Notes under the pieces: generated by a model
The model's input: only the letters and a program-made list of their open reading frames with translations
Databases searched by the model: none
What the model was told of the DNA's origin: nothing
Assembly: GCA_022577435.1 (NCBI GenBank)
Contig: JAKOON010000008.1
Location: 21,628,501-21,692,500 of the forward strand
DNA: 64,000 bases
DNA from: Embiotoca jacksoni
Taxonomy: Eukaryota; Chordata; Actinopteri; Embiotocidae
Reading direction: 5' to 3'
Position numbers and translations under genes: made by a program
Part shown: one piece after another, positions 47,115 through 60,212 of the stretch
How the letters are laid out: every line of letters starts with the position of its first letter
How positions within the stretch are numbered: position 1 is the first letter of the stretch

Positions 47115-47448
47115 GTGCGCTAAGCAACTCCAGAAGGATTAGCTTGTTAGACTTGCTAACCGCTTCTGATGTTCTAAATCTCCTCCTAGAATAGGATCAT
47201 CGGAAAGTATATCCAGGCCTTCCTCATCAGTGTTTACCTGTATGAGCTCACCCCAAACAGAGGCAGCGGATGGACTCGAGCCTTTGACCACCTTTTCATT
47301 TGCCTCATAAATGCTTTTTTTTTTTTTTTTTGGGGAACAAGGGACTGCTCTATTTTTGAAGTGTGAATGCATTATTTATGTGTGTGCAGAACTGTCTGTA
47401 ACAGCTGTTTTATTGTGCTTTTAAATTCTGTTGGTTTTATTTGGGGAG

Positions 47449-47454
47449 AATAAA
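47449..47454 (+). terminator. lysmd2 poly(A) signal AATAAA
   Basis: This is the first canonical AATAAA after the lysmd2 stop. It is followed by GT-rich sequence near 47490-47525, consistent with a cleavage site. Confidence 0.6.
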
Positions 47455-47475
47455 TATGTATTTAAGCCAGACATG

Positions 47476-48311
47476 AAGAAGTCAATTATTTGGTTACTTC
47501 TGGTCATGTGGATGTCAGTTTTGGTGCGTTCTCAGCGCTGCGTGATGATCACAGTTAAGTACACAGGTAAAGAAAAGGCAATGTTTTAATTGCTTTTACA
47601 ACTTTAGGAAAAAATCACAAATATTTACATTTAAAAATACTTCATCTTTTTGCCTCTACAGAGATGGAAATGTTGAACTCGGAGACATGCAGAGAATTGA
47701 TGATTCAGACATCGCCCCCTTGTGGGCTTCAGAGGAAATACAGCATAACAAAAGAGTACAGAGCGCGCTGACATGAAACACAAATATATTTTTGGTAAAG
47801 TAAAAAGCAAGAATACATTAAGATCTTACGTATACACTGGAGGGGGGGATATAACAGGCTAAAACAAGTTACACGAGTATAATTTGATATATGTGTATTT
47901 TGTTACAAAAATGTATTTGAAAGTTATGACAAAGCTACAGCATCATGTTCTCATCACATTCATTTCCCACGGGAGTCAGGTTGGGGTAAATTCTAGCATT
48001 ATGTATGGTGAGTCTGTTACATAAAATAGTCTGATTTCTCTAATGATTATTACTCTGCAATCTTGGCGTGCAAATAAATCGGGTAGCTGTAAGGAATAAC
48101 TTTTAATTTTGTGTACTTATTAAGTCCCATGTCTTGGTGTGTTTTGGGAAGGTAAACAAGTTCCCCTAAGCAGGTACTTTTGAATACACAGCACATACTT
48201 TACCATGCCATGGGAAGTAATTGTAAGTAGTCAGGGTTTTGTGGGAGATCTTGGTGTCAGGTTAAGTCCTGTGTTTCAGGCCAGAGCTTGGTTGGAGGAC
48301 AGATGATGGTG
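47476..48311. other. Tail-to-tail interval between lysmd2 and scg3
   Basis: This AT-rich stretch most likely holds the scg3 3' UTR on the minus strand. No exon or repeat of note was seen apart from possible poly(A) signals. Confidence 0.55.
48102..48107 (-). terminator. Candidate scg3 poly(A) signal (ATTAAA on minus strand)
   Basis: TTTAAT on the plus strand lies about 205 bases beyond the scg3 stop. An alternative AATAAA (plus-strand TTTATT, 47409-47414) would make the scg3 3' UTR overlap that of lysmd2. Confidence 0.35.
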
Positions 48312-49223
48312 TTACAGGCTGCTGTAGATCCTCTTGATGGTGTCGCCTTCGTCTTTGGCGATGATGCCCTTCTCGATGTACGAGTCGACCTGCTGGTCCA
48401 TGAAATCCTTCAGTTTGGACAGGTCGTAATCTAAAATAAGACGAGGTACAGCAGAGGATGGCTTTATACTCTGAGGGTCAAGGAGAGCGAGATCATGAGG
48501 TTGTTGTGGAAGGCTGGAAAGATCAGACATTAAACTCTTGAAGCACCATCTTCTTAAAATGCCACACCCAAACAAGCTCGAGGGAGGATTAAGGTCAGAG
48601 CATGTTTGTCTGAGATTAAGAAAATACCATATACAAGCATGAAATAAGATAAAGATCAAAGTTGTACTTCTTCAAATGAAATAAATCCTAACTTTCAAAT
48701 ACTTTAACCTTCTTTTGAAGCTCAATTTGTATTCACCTTGCTCTTGTCAAGTCATTTGACACTGCACCATAAGGCTGCAGTGGGATGTGGCTATATTTAG
48801 AGATGAACACAGCCCAACTCTGTATTATCCATCATGGTAACAAATGAGTTTGAAAGAGCAAGCAGACAGCTGCAGCACCACTTCTCCCTGCTCTGACTGA
48901 CTCTGAATGAAGCGGCACCAGAAGGTTAGAGGACAGCCTAAAAGTCACACGGCAACTTCCTGCGCCTTCCTGAGGACATTTAGAGCAGCGGCAATTTTAT
49001 TGCACCGCTTGAAGATACAGTTGCTTTGCTGATGACAAACATGACCTGTGTGAGGGATTAACAGAATGTGATTAGAGACGGCTTCACTTCTCACAGTCTC
49101 GGCTGTGAGGAGCCAAAAACCAAAACCAGGATGTCGCCCCTACGTCCATCTGCTCCTCTGGCTAATCTCCGTAGCGTGTAGGCGTATACACACACACACA
49201 CACACACGCACGCACGCACGCAT

Positions 49224-49283
<60 letters not shown>

Positions 49284-52200
49284 GTACGTACGAACTCATT
49301 AAGAGAAACACACACACGCAGAGTCTGCTGAGATTGTCCTAATGGGTGCTTCTGGTAAACACAATAAATGGCCCGTCTCCCACTCAGTTTCTATGACACT
49401 GCTTTTGGTTGAAAGGGCTTTTGTTCTCCTCCAGCTGTACTCACTGCGACAAGAGCGAGGGGAAAATAGAGAGAATAAGGATGAGAGCTTTAGAGAGCAG
49501 TTTTATGTGGTACGAGGTGTGTTAGAAAAGTAGCTCCTGGCGGTGAATCATTTTATTCCCAAGTCCCACTGTGGGGAAAAACTGGATGATTCTGGTGGCA
49601 CATTTTTACATTTTGTGTGCGAGTGTTCAGTCTGAGTCCGTCTGCTCTTGCACCATTATCTGTCTGTCTCCTCTGCCCGGTTTACTGACAGGCAGGCGGG
49701 GAGGCCTCTGTTGTCCCCAACAACCACTCCACGCACATGAATGCTAATGAGGTGTCCTACATAGAGCAAGGTCAGAGATGAACTCAGAACAAAACTTCCC
49801 TGCTGTTCAAGCACTCCACTCCCCTCTACTCTTCCGCGCTCTGTGCTCAGCGTCAGTCCATTTATTTTCTTTCTTATGTGTTGGAAGAATCTGGGTCAGA
49901 CTTACTACATTTGTACCTGTAATTCCTCCATCTTGGAATTGTTTTTTTCTGACCTCCTCCATTGATCTGCTCAGATTAGATCAGACCAGTGAACATTAAC
50001 AGTAAATATAAATCTCACTGAGCCAGAACTTTTGTCCGAGATGTCCTGTTGAGATGATCACCAGTGGGCGGATGGCCTGAATAGTGAGAACTCATTAACA
50101 TTTCATTCTCCTCTGCTTAATTAAGCACCACTGGGTATTAATTATAAACTGTGGAGAGCCCCAATAGCAGGCTTCTCCCGTTAGACGAGCGCGCTTGTTG
50201 TGTGTGAAGCTTCCATGGGTTTTCACAACTCTGCAGACCGGTGCAGTTTCTGGGTCACATGCTGCTTCCCTTATGAATGCTGACAGTTACAGTAGGGGTA
50301 ATGCTGCAAATATAAGTACAAGCTCACAAACACTATAAATCCTGAGCCATGAGCAGATCCTGGATGGGAAAGAGGTGATGTTCTGAACATGAAAAGCAGT
50401 AAAAATCCATCCTGGCTACTCTGTGTTGTTGTGATAGAAGCTCTATTTATGAAGCCGGATCAATATCAGCCATTATATCTCTTTTTTTTTTTTTTCCACA
50501 GACAGCATAGATGAGGAGAAACAGGCAGGAGGGAATCAAATAAATAGATCTTTATCTCTGAACAAGGCAGCTGTAACAGGAGCGATTAGGACAGGCTCAT
50601 CAAGATTTATCCATATTCATGAGATCTGGAGTGAAGCAGCGATCCTGGTATCCCACACTCTTTTAAATTGCAAATTGAGGCAAACAAAAGACGCTTCAAA
50701 TTTTCTGTACTTTAGTGCGTCACCTCAGACCTGTTTGCAACCCACGACTGTTTAGTGGGGAGTGAGGGTTTGCAAATGAGGATGTTTTCTAGTTCTGGCT
50801 CTTAATACTCAGCAAAGATTGGAGAAGGAAAAACAGTTTAGAGTGACTCGTTATCACGGAAATGGAACAGATCCTCTGTGCTTTGTGGTCTTTCGATTTC
50901 TAGTTTCTCTCATCTATTTTCCAGTAAGGAAACATGTCTCACCATCTTTGCCTTCCTCTTTGTCGTGTTTCTTCAGCCACTCAATGTTCTTCCTGATGGC
51001 CTCCAGGTAAGTCTCTGACTTGCCAGGCTGATCTGGAGAGAGAAAAGAGGGAGAAAAACAAAAGAAAGACACAGGAGAATTTTCCTCATTGAAATATTAC
51101 AATATGAAAAAAAAGATCAGAAAAGAATAAGACAGTGCTATTTTAGGCTTATCAATCATTTACACCACAACATTTCCTGAAGCAAGAAGTACTTATTTTT
51201 CTGTAGCGGTGGAAATATGCTGGCAGCCAGGACTGTACTTTTATATTAAAGTGGCAGAACAATAAGACACATTCCTTCTGGTCCTAGTTTAACAAAACAA
51301 AACAAAAAAGACAGACCTAATAAGAAAAATAGTGGAAGCAATATGTATCTGATATCTACAGCTTTAAGTTTGAGATTAAATATATATTATAATGCATGTT
51401 CTAATTTTTCTACTAATGTGAAATTATGCAGCTCTTTTTAAAGGTAACACTGTGTTTAGTTGACATCACTCAGTATTTGCTTCATGTCCTGCTAAAACAA
51501 AATGAAATGTCCTGGTGGTAATCCTGCTCTGTTTTGTTTTTTCCTTTTTATGACTTTATGTCTCTATGTGATCGCGTGTGTGTGTGTGTCTGGATTAAAT
51601 TTATGAGTGGGCACAGTACAGTGGATGGGGACGCAGAATAATGGCAGCTGTGACAAGCTTTTCTGTGAGTGCTATTGGACTGTCCTAGTTCAGGGACGAA
51701 CAGGGACATAATCATAATTGGCCAGGGACTACGCAGTGCTATTTCCTGTCAGGCCAGCTGAGTGAATACAAAATGTATGAAATGAGCCATTACGGTCAAA
51801 CTACTTTTGAGGTATAGTGAAGAAGATGTCTTACTTCATCTATGAACTGATGTGGTGGGAATTTGCTATATTTGTGAATCATGTATTTATTTGAGACATT
51901 TGGTAAAAAAAAACCAACAACCATAAAAACATAATGCAAATAAAAAAAGATCTTAAAAAAATTAATCATGCAATTTACAAGGGTATAGTTTATCATTTGT
52001 GAGTGGGAAAATGTTTTTTTTTTTTTTAAAGTATCAAATTATCAGCTAATTATCAAATCACAAAACAAAAAACTAATCATGTTTCCCGTGGTCATCAGGA
52101 CTGGGTAGTGGACTGACTGGTGTCTGTTGATGGCTGTTCCTCCTTGGTAGAGTCTTTCAGGTTCTCATATTCCTTCTGCATCTTGGCAGCCTCGGCTTTG

Positions 52201-54252
52201 GTGTTGTCGTCCTCGTCCAGGTTTTTGCCTACAGCACAGAATCAGTGCGTGCAGCGTTAAAAATTGGTGCTTAGTTGCTTCAAGTAGCAGTTTAGCATTT
52301 GCTTTCTGGCAGAGACCAACGCGCTTTATATATGGAGTTTGTTAAATCTCGACAAGAATGCAGTTCAAGTGTATGTAAGTGTAAAAATGTTGTGTTTCAG
52401 ACTATTTTTTTGACGAGGAGCAGTTACTCCTTCAAGACGATGTTGCTGCACGACAACTGCTCCCACCCAAGAAATAGTCAGGTATATGACTCCCTATAGA
52501 ACACTCAATTGTTGTTTTTCCATTTATGTTTTGCAAGAATTTAACCAACAGTATACAATGTGTTTGTTAGTAAGCATTAGAAGTGCTGGTAGGTGGATAT
52601 TGTGCACGTTCAGCAGAGCTACATTGGCTGTTCCCCCCGTTTTCAATCACTATGCTAAGCTAAACTAACTGGCTGGCTGCTAGCTGTAGCCTTACACCTT
52701 GGAGAAATGTGATTGAGCCACATTTTAAACAATAATAAAGAGCCTACTTAAGCTGTATCTCCAAGTGTATTAACTACATCTGACCCTGTAGGATAAAATG
52801 ATATGATTTTGCCTATGTTTGACATGTTTGGATGGGAACTTGAGAGGCTGTTTACCGTTGGGTCCAGTGATGTCAGAAGGCCCGAGAGACTTGCCCAGCT
52901 TATTCTTGGTCTGCATGGCAATCATAGCGTCCAGGTTCTCTGCAGGTGTTTGAAACAGGACAATTATTTACTTTACATGACCGGAAAATCATGTTCTCAG
53001 ACAATCAACGAAAGCCTCTTCACCGCTTCAAAGTCCCACGTTGTTCCTGTGTGACTCAGAGGCTGATTATCATTAGAAAAGGTTTTATCTAATTAATGAA
53101 AAGATGGTTCCATAGTATGACGACAGTGGTTAACATGGTTTTGTGTTTTTCCTCTATCATTTCCAATAATTAATTTATGCATTGTAGATTGAATATTGGA
53201 ACAGTGACACATACTCAAATCACACACACCTGCATTTGAACAGCAGAGACAAGATTCGTCTCTATTGTATAGGAAAAAGTACTACATGTATAAAATACAT
53301 GAGGAGTTTTGTAAAATAATCGTCAGGGTTTGTTAACATAAGTATTACAGAGGTTAGATTATTGCGTTTTCACAGAAGGATTAGGAAATAGGGAACGACA
53401 CAAACAGATCATATTGCCCGATGGTACAACTAGTTCTATCTGGATTAACAAAGCAGTAAACCATATGTTCAAAAATAAAGGCAGCAGATGTTCTGGAGAT
53501 ATACACATCAGAGATTAGATGAAATTACATCCTCTGTATCAAGTTCTAGTAACAATTTAACTTAAGTCCTACTATTTAGCATTTAGATGGACAATTCAAA
53601 CATTTAATCAGGGTTTATAACACATTACAATGCAGCTATAAGATGTTTTTGTGTCAACAACTTCTCCTATGAGAACAAATCTGGCATAATTGTAACTGTA
53701 TTTTACAATGTTATCATTCATTATGTTTATGGGCGTCTCACAGCAGGAGTTATATCTGCTTAACTACATTACTGTGAGTTATGAAGAATTTGTTAAATGT
53801 TTATTCAATTTCCGAAGAACCATCTCCAACTGAGTGAGCACTGTTCTGGATTATAACCTATATTTTGCAGATTTTAGTCAGTTGCTTTATGCATTGAAAG
53901 AACAATATACTTCTGTGCAAAGTCAAAATATGACGATAGATTAGAGCGGAAGGATTGTTTTTTTCTGATTCTGGGCCAGGTCTTTGGAGAGTTTTGCACG
54001 CTGGTCTGCAAATGAGGACGAAGGACGACAAAAAGATAAAAGACGAGCAGGAAGGCTTGATTTGAGTGCATCAAGGAGCCTTGCAATTTCCTCTCTCAAC
54101 GCTGTTCTCTCCAGCCTCCTTTTATTTCTTATTATCTAACAATCTCATTCTGCCTTGGACATTAGATGTATTCAAGCCACCTCCCACCTGTGGCACAGTG
54201 GAAGCCCATTATTTCAGCCTCTCCCTCTGCCCACACGCACGCACGCACACAT

Positions 54253-54310
<58 letters not shown>

Positions 54311-54337
54311 CATTTCTTCCTCCCCCACTCCCTTCCT

Positions 54338-54378
<41 letters not shown>

Positions 54379-57300
54379 GAGACTTACGTCACTCACTGGC
54401 AGATTAGAGTTGATTGACAGCTGTGGCAATTCAGTTGTGTACCTGGCTGACACACTGGAGCACCACAGTTGTAGGAGGGGAGGGGGACACTAACACGTTG
54501 CTCGGTGATGGTGGAATTCCATCCCATTATCTCTTAACAACCTATACTATATAAAGCCAGAGGGGTTGCCTTGGAAACTCACATCTTGTGTAATAGTATA
54601 TGCCTGTTTTGTTCTGGTGAGGAACGTCAGCAGCGGTTATGGGTCTTCTGTAAGAGACAACAACGGCCGGCTGCTGCTGCTGCTGCTGCTGCTGGTCATC
54701 TCAGGGACAATTGATTAATCCCTCTATAGCCTACATAGGACATCCTCTGTTATAATACTGGATTGTGACTTAGAGCAGGATATATAATTGTATACATTGT
54801 AATTAGCTGCATTTGTATGTGTTGATATATGTTAAGACAAGTATCAAAACAATTGGTTGACTAAATGATGTCAACAGGTATTTATCAAGCAAAAATGCCA
54901 AACATTTTTGTTTTAAACTTCTTAAATATGAGCAATATGTTTTCTAGTTTTATTTTATCACGGTTAATTTCAATAATATCTTTATATTTAGGACTGTTTT
55001 TGGATTTAAAAAAAAAAAAACAAGCAATATGAAGACATAACTTTGAGGCCTGGATACTTGTAATGGCCAGTTTTAAAATTAAACAAATGAACGATGTAAA
55101 AATAATAGTCACATTAATTGATAATGATAATAATATTGCAACAAAAGATGCACCACATCTGTTGATCTGACTTTAAAGCATAATTCAGTCCGGTCTCATG
55201 TAGAAATAAGGATAGGCTATCATTTCTTCTTCTTCTGTCTGGGACTGGATGGCATTTAGGGTGAGAGATGTTTGTTCTGGGCTTTCATCAGACTCACTCA
55301 CACTGAGAGATGACAGCTGTTCCTTACAGGTGGATGACCTTTCCACTGGCAACTAATGTGAGGACCAGCCATTAAAAAAAAAAAAAAAAAAACAGCCTGG
55401 TTTTATAGCATGCTCCTGACACTAATCTGTCTGTGCAGGCTTCACACTCCATTGCGTCGACTGATCGGGAATATTAGCTCGACTGAACACAAGTATAACA
55501 CAGAGAAAAAGCACATAAAACACAGACGGAGTAATGTACACACACTAGCTGGTTAACTGCAATGGATGGATTGAAACCTATATTTGAAATTTTTCATCCA
55601 CATGTAAGCCACACATACAGTCCATAGGACTTTCCAGTATTGGTTAAAATCAATATCACAATATTATATATTTATGTATATGTAAACATATGATGTGATG
55701 TGGCAAATGCATGCAAATAGACTCAACCTTATTTTTACTTTAGTTGCGTTTTGGTTGGGATCGTTACTTTAGATGACAGTATTTTGAAAAACACGACCAT
55801 GATACAATCACAATCATGACATGCTGCCACAGAAAGTAAATCTATGATTATTTGATGAGAAAATCTCATGGGGGTCTACAGTGCTGGTTTTATGGGACTT
55901 TTTAATAGGACATTTTCCTCAACTATTCAATCACATCAAGACTGTAAGGTCAAAACCAAGAATGATCTGCCAAAATAAAGTCATATGAAGCAAGAAGTTT
56001 AAGGACTGTGGCACCTGTTGTACAATTCTTTACCTCACTTTTGGGCAGTGAATATCTCCAACTGTTAACAGACAGTATTGGTATTATATTATGTCTTACC
56101 CAGATAGGACACTCCCTCCTCTGGCGTGATGGTGCCGTACTTCACCATCATCTTCACAAAATCAATCAGCGTCTTCATTATGGTGATCAATGTCTCTCTC
56201 TCCTGAGTGTCTTGATCTGCAACAACAAAGCAGAGGACAAATGCAAAACCAGCTTCTGGCAACTGCAACTGGTTACCATGGTGCTAGAGTTACCACATGG
56301 TGTTTGACTGTGGGGGTCATGATGATGGGATTATTAATAATTAGTGCGGTGTGTGTGTGTATGTGTGTATTTCATGTACGCATTTTATATGTGTAGGGGA
56401 AACAAAGGTGGACAAAATAAGCAATGATTCATCCTTGAGAACAATATTGCCATGACAACAACAGCAATCCAGTCCTACTTTTGATCTGAAAAATTCCTAT
56501 TTTTGGATGGAAGATGCTGTGAAGAGGTTTTTTTTTTGGCTCTGATCTAAAATGTCCCGGCTGCCTCCAGGAGTGTTTGTGTTTCTACCTGAATCGAGGC
56601 TCTTGAGCAGACGGTAGAAGTTTGGGAAGTACTGCAGGTCCTGGAGTCCATCTTCAGGGCTCACCTCGTTGCCCTCCTCGGTATCTTTGTCCCAGGCGTT
56701 GTCAGCTGCGTTCCCCTCTTCTTCTTCTGCATCCCTGTCCACCTCGTCCTCAATCTCATCGTCACCTTCTTCCCCGTCCTCCTCGTCTTTGTTGTAGCGG
56801 CGCCTGGGTGGCTCCCATGTGTCCTGGAAATGCCAGAGTTTTTGGTTGTTATTGTTGCCATGCTTTAATCTTATTACTATTACTTTCTCCAATCACTTTT
56901 TTTTTTGGAAGTTTTACCGTGTTTGTGTCTGAACCCTGGTCGTCCTGCTCTCCCCTGGTATCTCGGTCATCGCTCTCGACGTCCTCAATCTCGTTGTTCT
57001 TGGCGTTTTTGGAGATGAGATCCTGCAGAGCCTCGGCCACCTGGTACTCCAGAGTATCTGCCTGATTTTCTGTGATCTATAAAAATACAAAGAAAGACGT
57101 GATCGGTTAGAACAATATGTACTGACTATGAACTTCTATGTATCACATATTGATCACTGTCACTCCATTTCAGCGGAACAATTCGGGCGGCGGCAGACTA
57201 CTTATTAAGCATCTAAAAAGCAATTCACACCCAAGATTATGGAACAAAAGCACAAATCACACATTTCTTCATCTCCCACTGAGGAAGCAGGGAGTGCAGA

Positions 57301-60135
57301 CAGACAGAGCTCCTGTTGCTCCTGCAAATGTCACCCGGCAGGCTGTCTTGAACTAAATGGCGAATGAGTATACAAGCTCACAACTCACCAGCCCCAGTTT
57401 GAGCAGTTTGGAGACGATCCTGTCAAACACCCCTCTGTCGTCCTCCTCGTAGATCTTGTTGGCAATCTTCTGGACGATGTCTTCAGCTGTCAGCAGAGTA
57501 CCGTCAACCTGACGGAAGCTTTCTGGGTCATCTGAGAGGAGGCGACACGTAAAGTATCATTCACAACTGTCTTGACATGCATATTATCTGTGTGCAGATA
57601 CAAAGCATTGCTTAAATTCTTAATCTATTTGATTGAAAAAAGTTGCATCACACTGACAAAATTCTTGAATATTCTAACTCATAAAATACAAAGTTTGTAA
57701 AATAAAATCCTTTCCCTACTCTCTTCTTTTTTCTATTGATCTTTTCAAATTCTTCTCTGTCTCTCTATTGCATCATAAAATGTTAAATGCACCCAGCCCT
57801 AGAAAAAAGTCTCCCTCTCATTGAATAGAAAATGATTTGTCCGTCGCGAATTCCTTGTCTCTCCTCTTGTTCAGCATATCTGCTTTACGGAGTCGAAAAT
57901 GTGTAATTGTTACAGCTTGACTCTTACATAACAGTTCCTTCGCAAGGTCCAAACACAATAAAAATAAGCAGCGCCAGAATCCTTTTGCCTGTATTGGCAG
58001 ATTGAATCATCCGAGATGCTCTTTACTTTTGAACAGCGGGCCTATTTTTGTCTCACTCTGGAAAATAAGAAATTAAATCTTGACTGCGCCAGCCAAATTT
58101 AGAATTAGCGTAATCTGACGAGCCACTTGTCATTGCTGGACTGACTGCATGAATCGATGAAGTGCAGCACTCAGGGCTTTGTGCCTGAGTCACCTCAGAG
58201 ACTGCTTTATGCCGACGCTCGAATTACCTGCATGTAGAGTGAAATGTGTGTTCCTCTGATGAATCTATCAAGGATAATAAATATACATATCAACAAATGT
58301 TTGGATCATGTGTGGTTTTTTTTGACAAATGTTTTTTCACGCAATGTCTTAGGTTGAATCTAGAGCCGTCACAAAGGCTACTTCATTCTTGTATATGGTC
58401 AGGAATGCTGAGCCATGTTTTTAAAAGTCTCCTGTGAAGAGATGAAAGAAGGGCAGAGGATAATCTTTCCCTCTGCGTTCATGTGTTCGGTCTTTGACTC
58501 TTTCTAACTGCCTCTGGTTATCCCCATCACACATGCACGTGTCTTCTCTGCCTCCTCTTTCCCACAATGTCTGCCAGGTGGCCTGCCGGTGACAGGCGGA
58601 AACACACGGGGCGAGACCCACCCTTGGCAAGGGGGTCAAAGGTTACACAGGCAGAGGGACTGAAAAATGCAAAACAGCAACAAAGCACAAGGTGACTGGT
58701 GACAGTGGTACTTACTGTAGTCCATCCCGTTCTTGGTGGAGTCGTAGTCCTCGGCAAGACGTCGGCTCTTGGTAGAGTCTGATTCATCAGGAACGTACTT
58801 ATTTTCTTTCTTGACAGCCACCTCAGTGGTCTCCTTTGATTTCTGGCCATCAGCCAGTGACTTGAGCATGGTAAAGTCATCGCGGTCCTGCTCTGACTCC
58901 GTGTCCTTGGAGGCAGCGGGATTCTTGCTCTCTGTCAGGCAGCAGAAACAAAGCAATCAAACGAGATGTTAATGTGGCTCAAGTGCTTAATATTTCTCAG
59001 TCCAGATGAAGTCTGTTTTACTGGAAGTGCTGCAACATGAATCCAGTCAGCAGGCGGAACTAAAGTCATTAATTGATTGGCAGCAAGGTTTCCTCTTACC
59101 AACTGACTGTACTGCAGCCTTGACGCTGTCCGCCTCAGCAATCTGGAGAAAGGACACATATTAAACAAATAATTTCACCCCTCCGGATATAGGCTCTGAT
59201 TAAAAAGGTTAGCTGGGCTAACTTTGTTTGACAAGTGACCATAAAGCCCATACGGCAGGATATTAGATAACAAAATTAGTCACAGGCTATGGAGAAAGAG
59301 GAGCTTACCTGCTCTTGTAAAGGTCTTTCTTCTGTCAGCTGTCTATTGTGCACAGTTTTATCTGCAACAGAGAAAAAGCATGCAGTTATCAAAGTGGCGG
59401 CTGACTGTTAATAAACAGACCCAGATTTTACAGGTTACGTGAAAATTGTACACATGACTTTAAAAAAAAAAAATCTAAAATGTGCTTCTGTTTTTTAAAA
59501 CTTTGACTTATTCAATCACTTTTTTTTTTTTTCTGTTCATTTGCTTTCAGACTTTATGGGATGTGCTGCGTTTCTGCTCTCCCAACTCACCATCGCAGAG
59601 GCAGAGCTTAATCGGATTATCAAACAAAAGATTAAACTGCGGCGAAAATAGACCACAAACGGCCTTAGTAGGCGACCGGGCGTCATTAAAAACACCACCA
59701 GTCACTGCTGAGCTGGAGATGAACTTTGAGGGCACTGCTTTTTGTCGTGTTTTCTGTTCTTTAGTCAAAAGGTTCAACGCTGAAATGAAATTGGAGCTCC
59801 CAAAACAGCACGAAAAACATATAAAACATATATACTAAAATGAACAGCCTCTATATTTTATTTTTAAATATCAGGAATGTGTGCTGAATTAAGAGTTGTA
59901 TGATGTTATTGTAGTGTGTGGCATTTTAAAATCTCTTGCTATCTCAGTCTCATAACCGTTTTCTCTGACATTTCTACAGTAAGATACTCTTACAAATGCT
60001 TTACACTACAAGGACATCTTATTTCCACTCACCATCCGTTGAGGCTGTAGGTGTGGGGAAGGCAGATATCTGGCTCACTACATTCAGGGCTAGAAGCTGG
60101 AAAAGGACGAAAAGGCCAACATATTTTGACGCCAT
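48312..60135 (-). CDS. scg3: Secretogranin III (complete, 12 coding exons, 490 aa)
   Basis: Secretogranin III is a granin of dense-core secretory granules, where it helps sort chromogranin A to the cholesterol-rich granule membrane. Exons in transcript order: 60033-60135, 59309-59361, 59100-59142, 58716-58931, 57389-57531, 56918-57076, 56589-56823, 56100-56216, 52856-52939, 52118-52228, 50943-51032, 48312-48430. The 1473 nt frame is open throughout. A hydrophobic signal peptide ends at about residue 25 (QISA before FPTP), matching the human IQA/FPKP site. Conserved blocks: [15 protein letters not shown] (35-49), [55 protein letters not shown] (about 301-317), [21 protein letters not shown] and the C-terminal IKRIYSSL. 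The protein is about 20 aa longer than human (468). Residues 240-300 hold an acidic tract after a PPRRRYNK basic site. The exon 10 donor at 52117 (GTCAGT after A) is the least certain junction. Confidence 0.96.
48431..50942 (-). other. scg3 intron 11 (2.5 kb)
   Basis: It contains a CA repeat (49188-49280). A segment at about 49600-50400 looks single-copy and has paired homeodomain-like TTAATTAA/TAATTA sites (about 50116-50142); it could be a conserved regulatory element. No exon was found. Confidence 0.45.
49188..49280. repeat. Interrupted (CA)n microsatellite
   Basis: CA runs surround a CGCACGCACGCACGCATGCA core and end in GCACGTACGTACG. Confidence 0.9.
52590..52700 (+). mobile_element. Fragment of a dispersed fish repeat
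   Basis: It lies in scg3 intron 9. GTTCCCCCCGTTTTCAATCA, then TGCTAAGCTAAACTAACTGG and CTGCTAGCTGTAGC match, from memory, a repeat very common in percomorph genomes. Only part of the element is recognisable. Confidence 0.45.
54234..54374. repeat. Compound microsatellite (CA)n then (CT)n
   Basis: ACGCACGCAC units lead into about 27 perfect CA units (to 54308). After a unique spacer of about 35 bases comes a (CT)n run of about 15 units (54344-54374). Confidence 0.9.
54671..54694. repeat. (CTG)8 trinucleotide repeat
   Basis: These are eight perfect CTG units on the plus strand (CAG in the scg3 transcript) within intron 8. Confidence 0.9.
57532..58715 (-). other. scg3 intron 4 (1.2 kb)
   Basis: No exon was recognised. 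The part at about 57950-58230 is low in simple repeats and looks single-copy. Open frames in the right third (58421-58639 and 58527-58880) are extensions of exon 4 reading in other frames. Confidence 0.45.
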
Positions 60136-60212
60136 CCTGAAATACGCTATCTCCGGAGCCAGAAACCTCTTGGGCGTCTTGCTGCCTGCGGTCCGGTCTC
60201 CTCCTCCAGAAG

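Larger units (their letters stand above)
46662..47475 (+). other. lysmd2: lysmd2 3' UTR, microsatellite-rich
   Basis: From the stop codon to the AATAAA at 47449-47454 the UTR contains a CA repeat (about 46711-46755), an ATT trinucleotide repeat (about 46872-46927), a second CA repeat with CG interruptions (47039-47114) and a T homopolymer (about 47315-47331). Confidence 0.65.
52940..56099 (-). other. scg3 intron 8 (3.2 kb)
   Basis: It carries a compound CA/CT microsatellite (54234-54374), a (CTG)8 run (54671-54694) and A tracts (about 55009-55020, 55374-55391). The rest is AT-rich without recognisable exons. Confidence 0.55.

Noticed and set aside
56622..57065. Plus-strand open frame of 147 codons over scg3 exons 6-7
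   Set aside because: It is the antisense of acidic scg3 coding sequence and has no family resemblance of its own.
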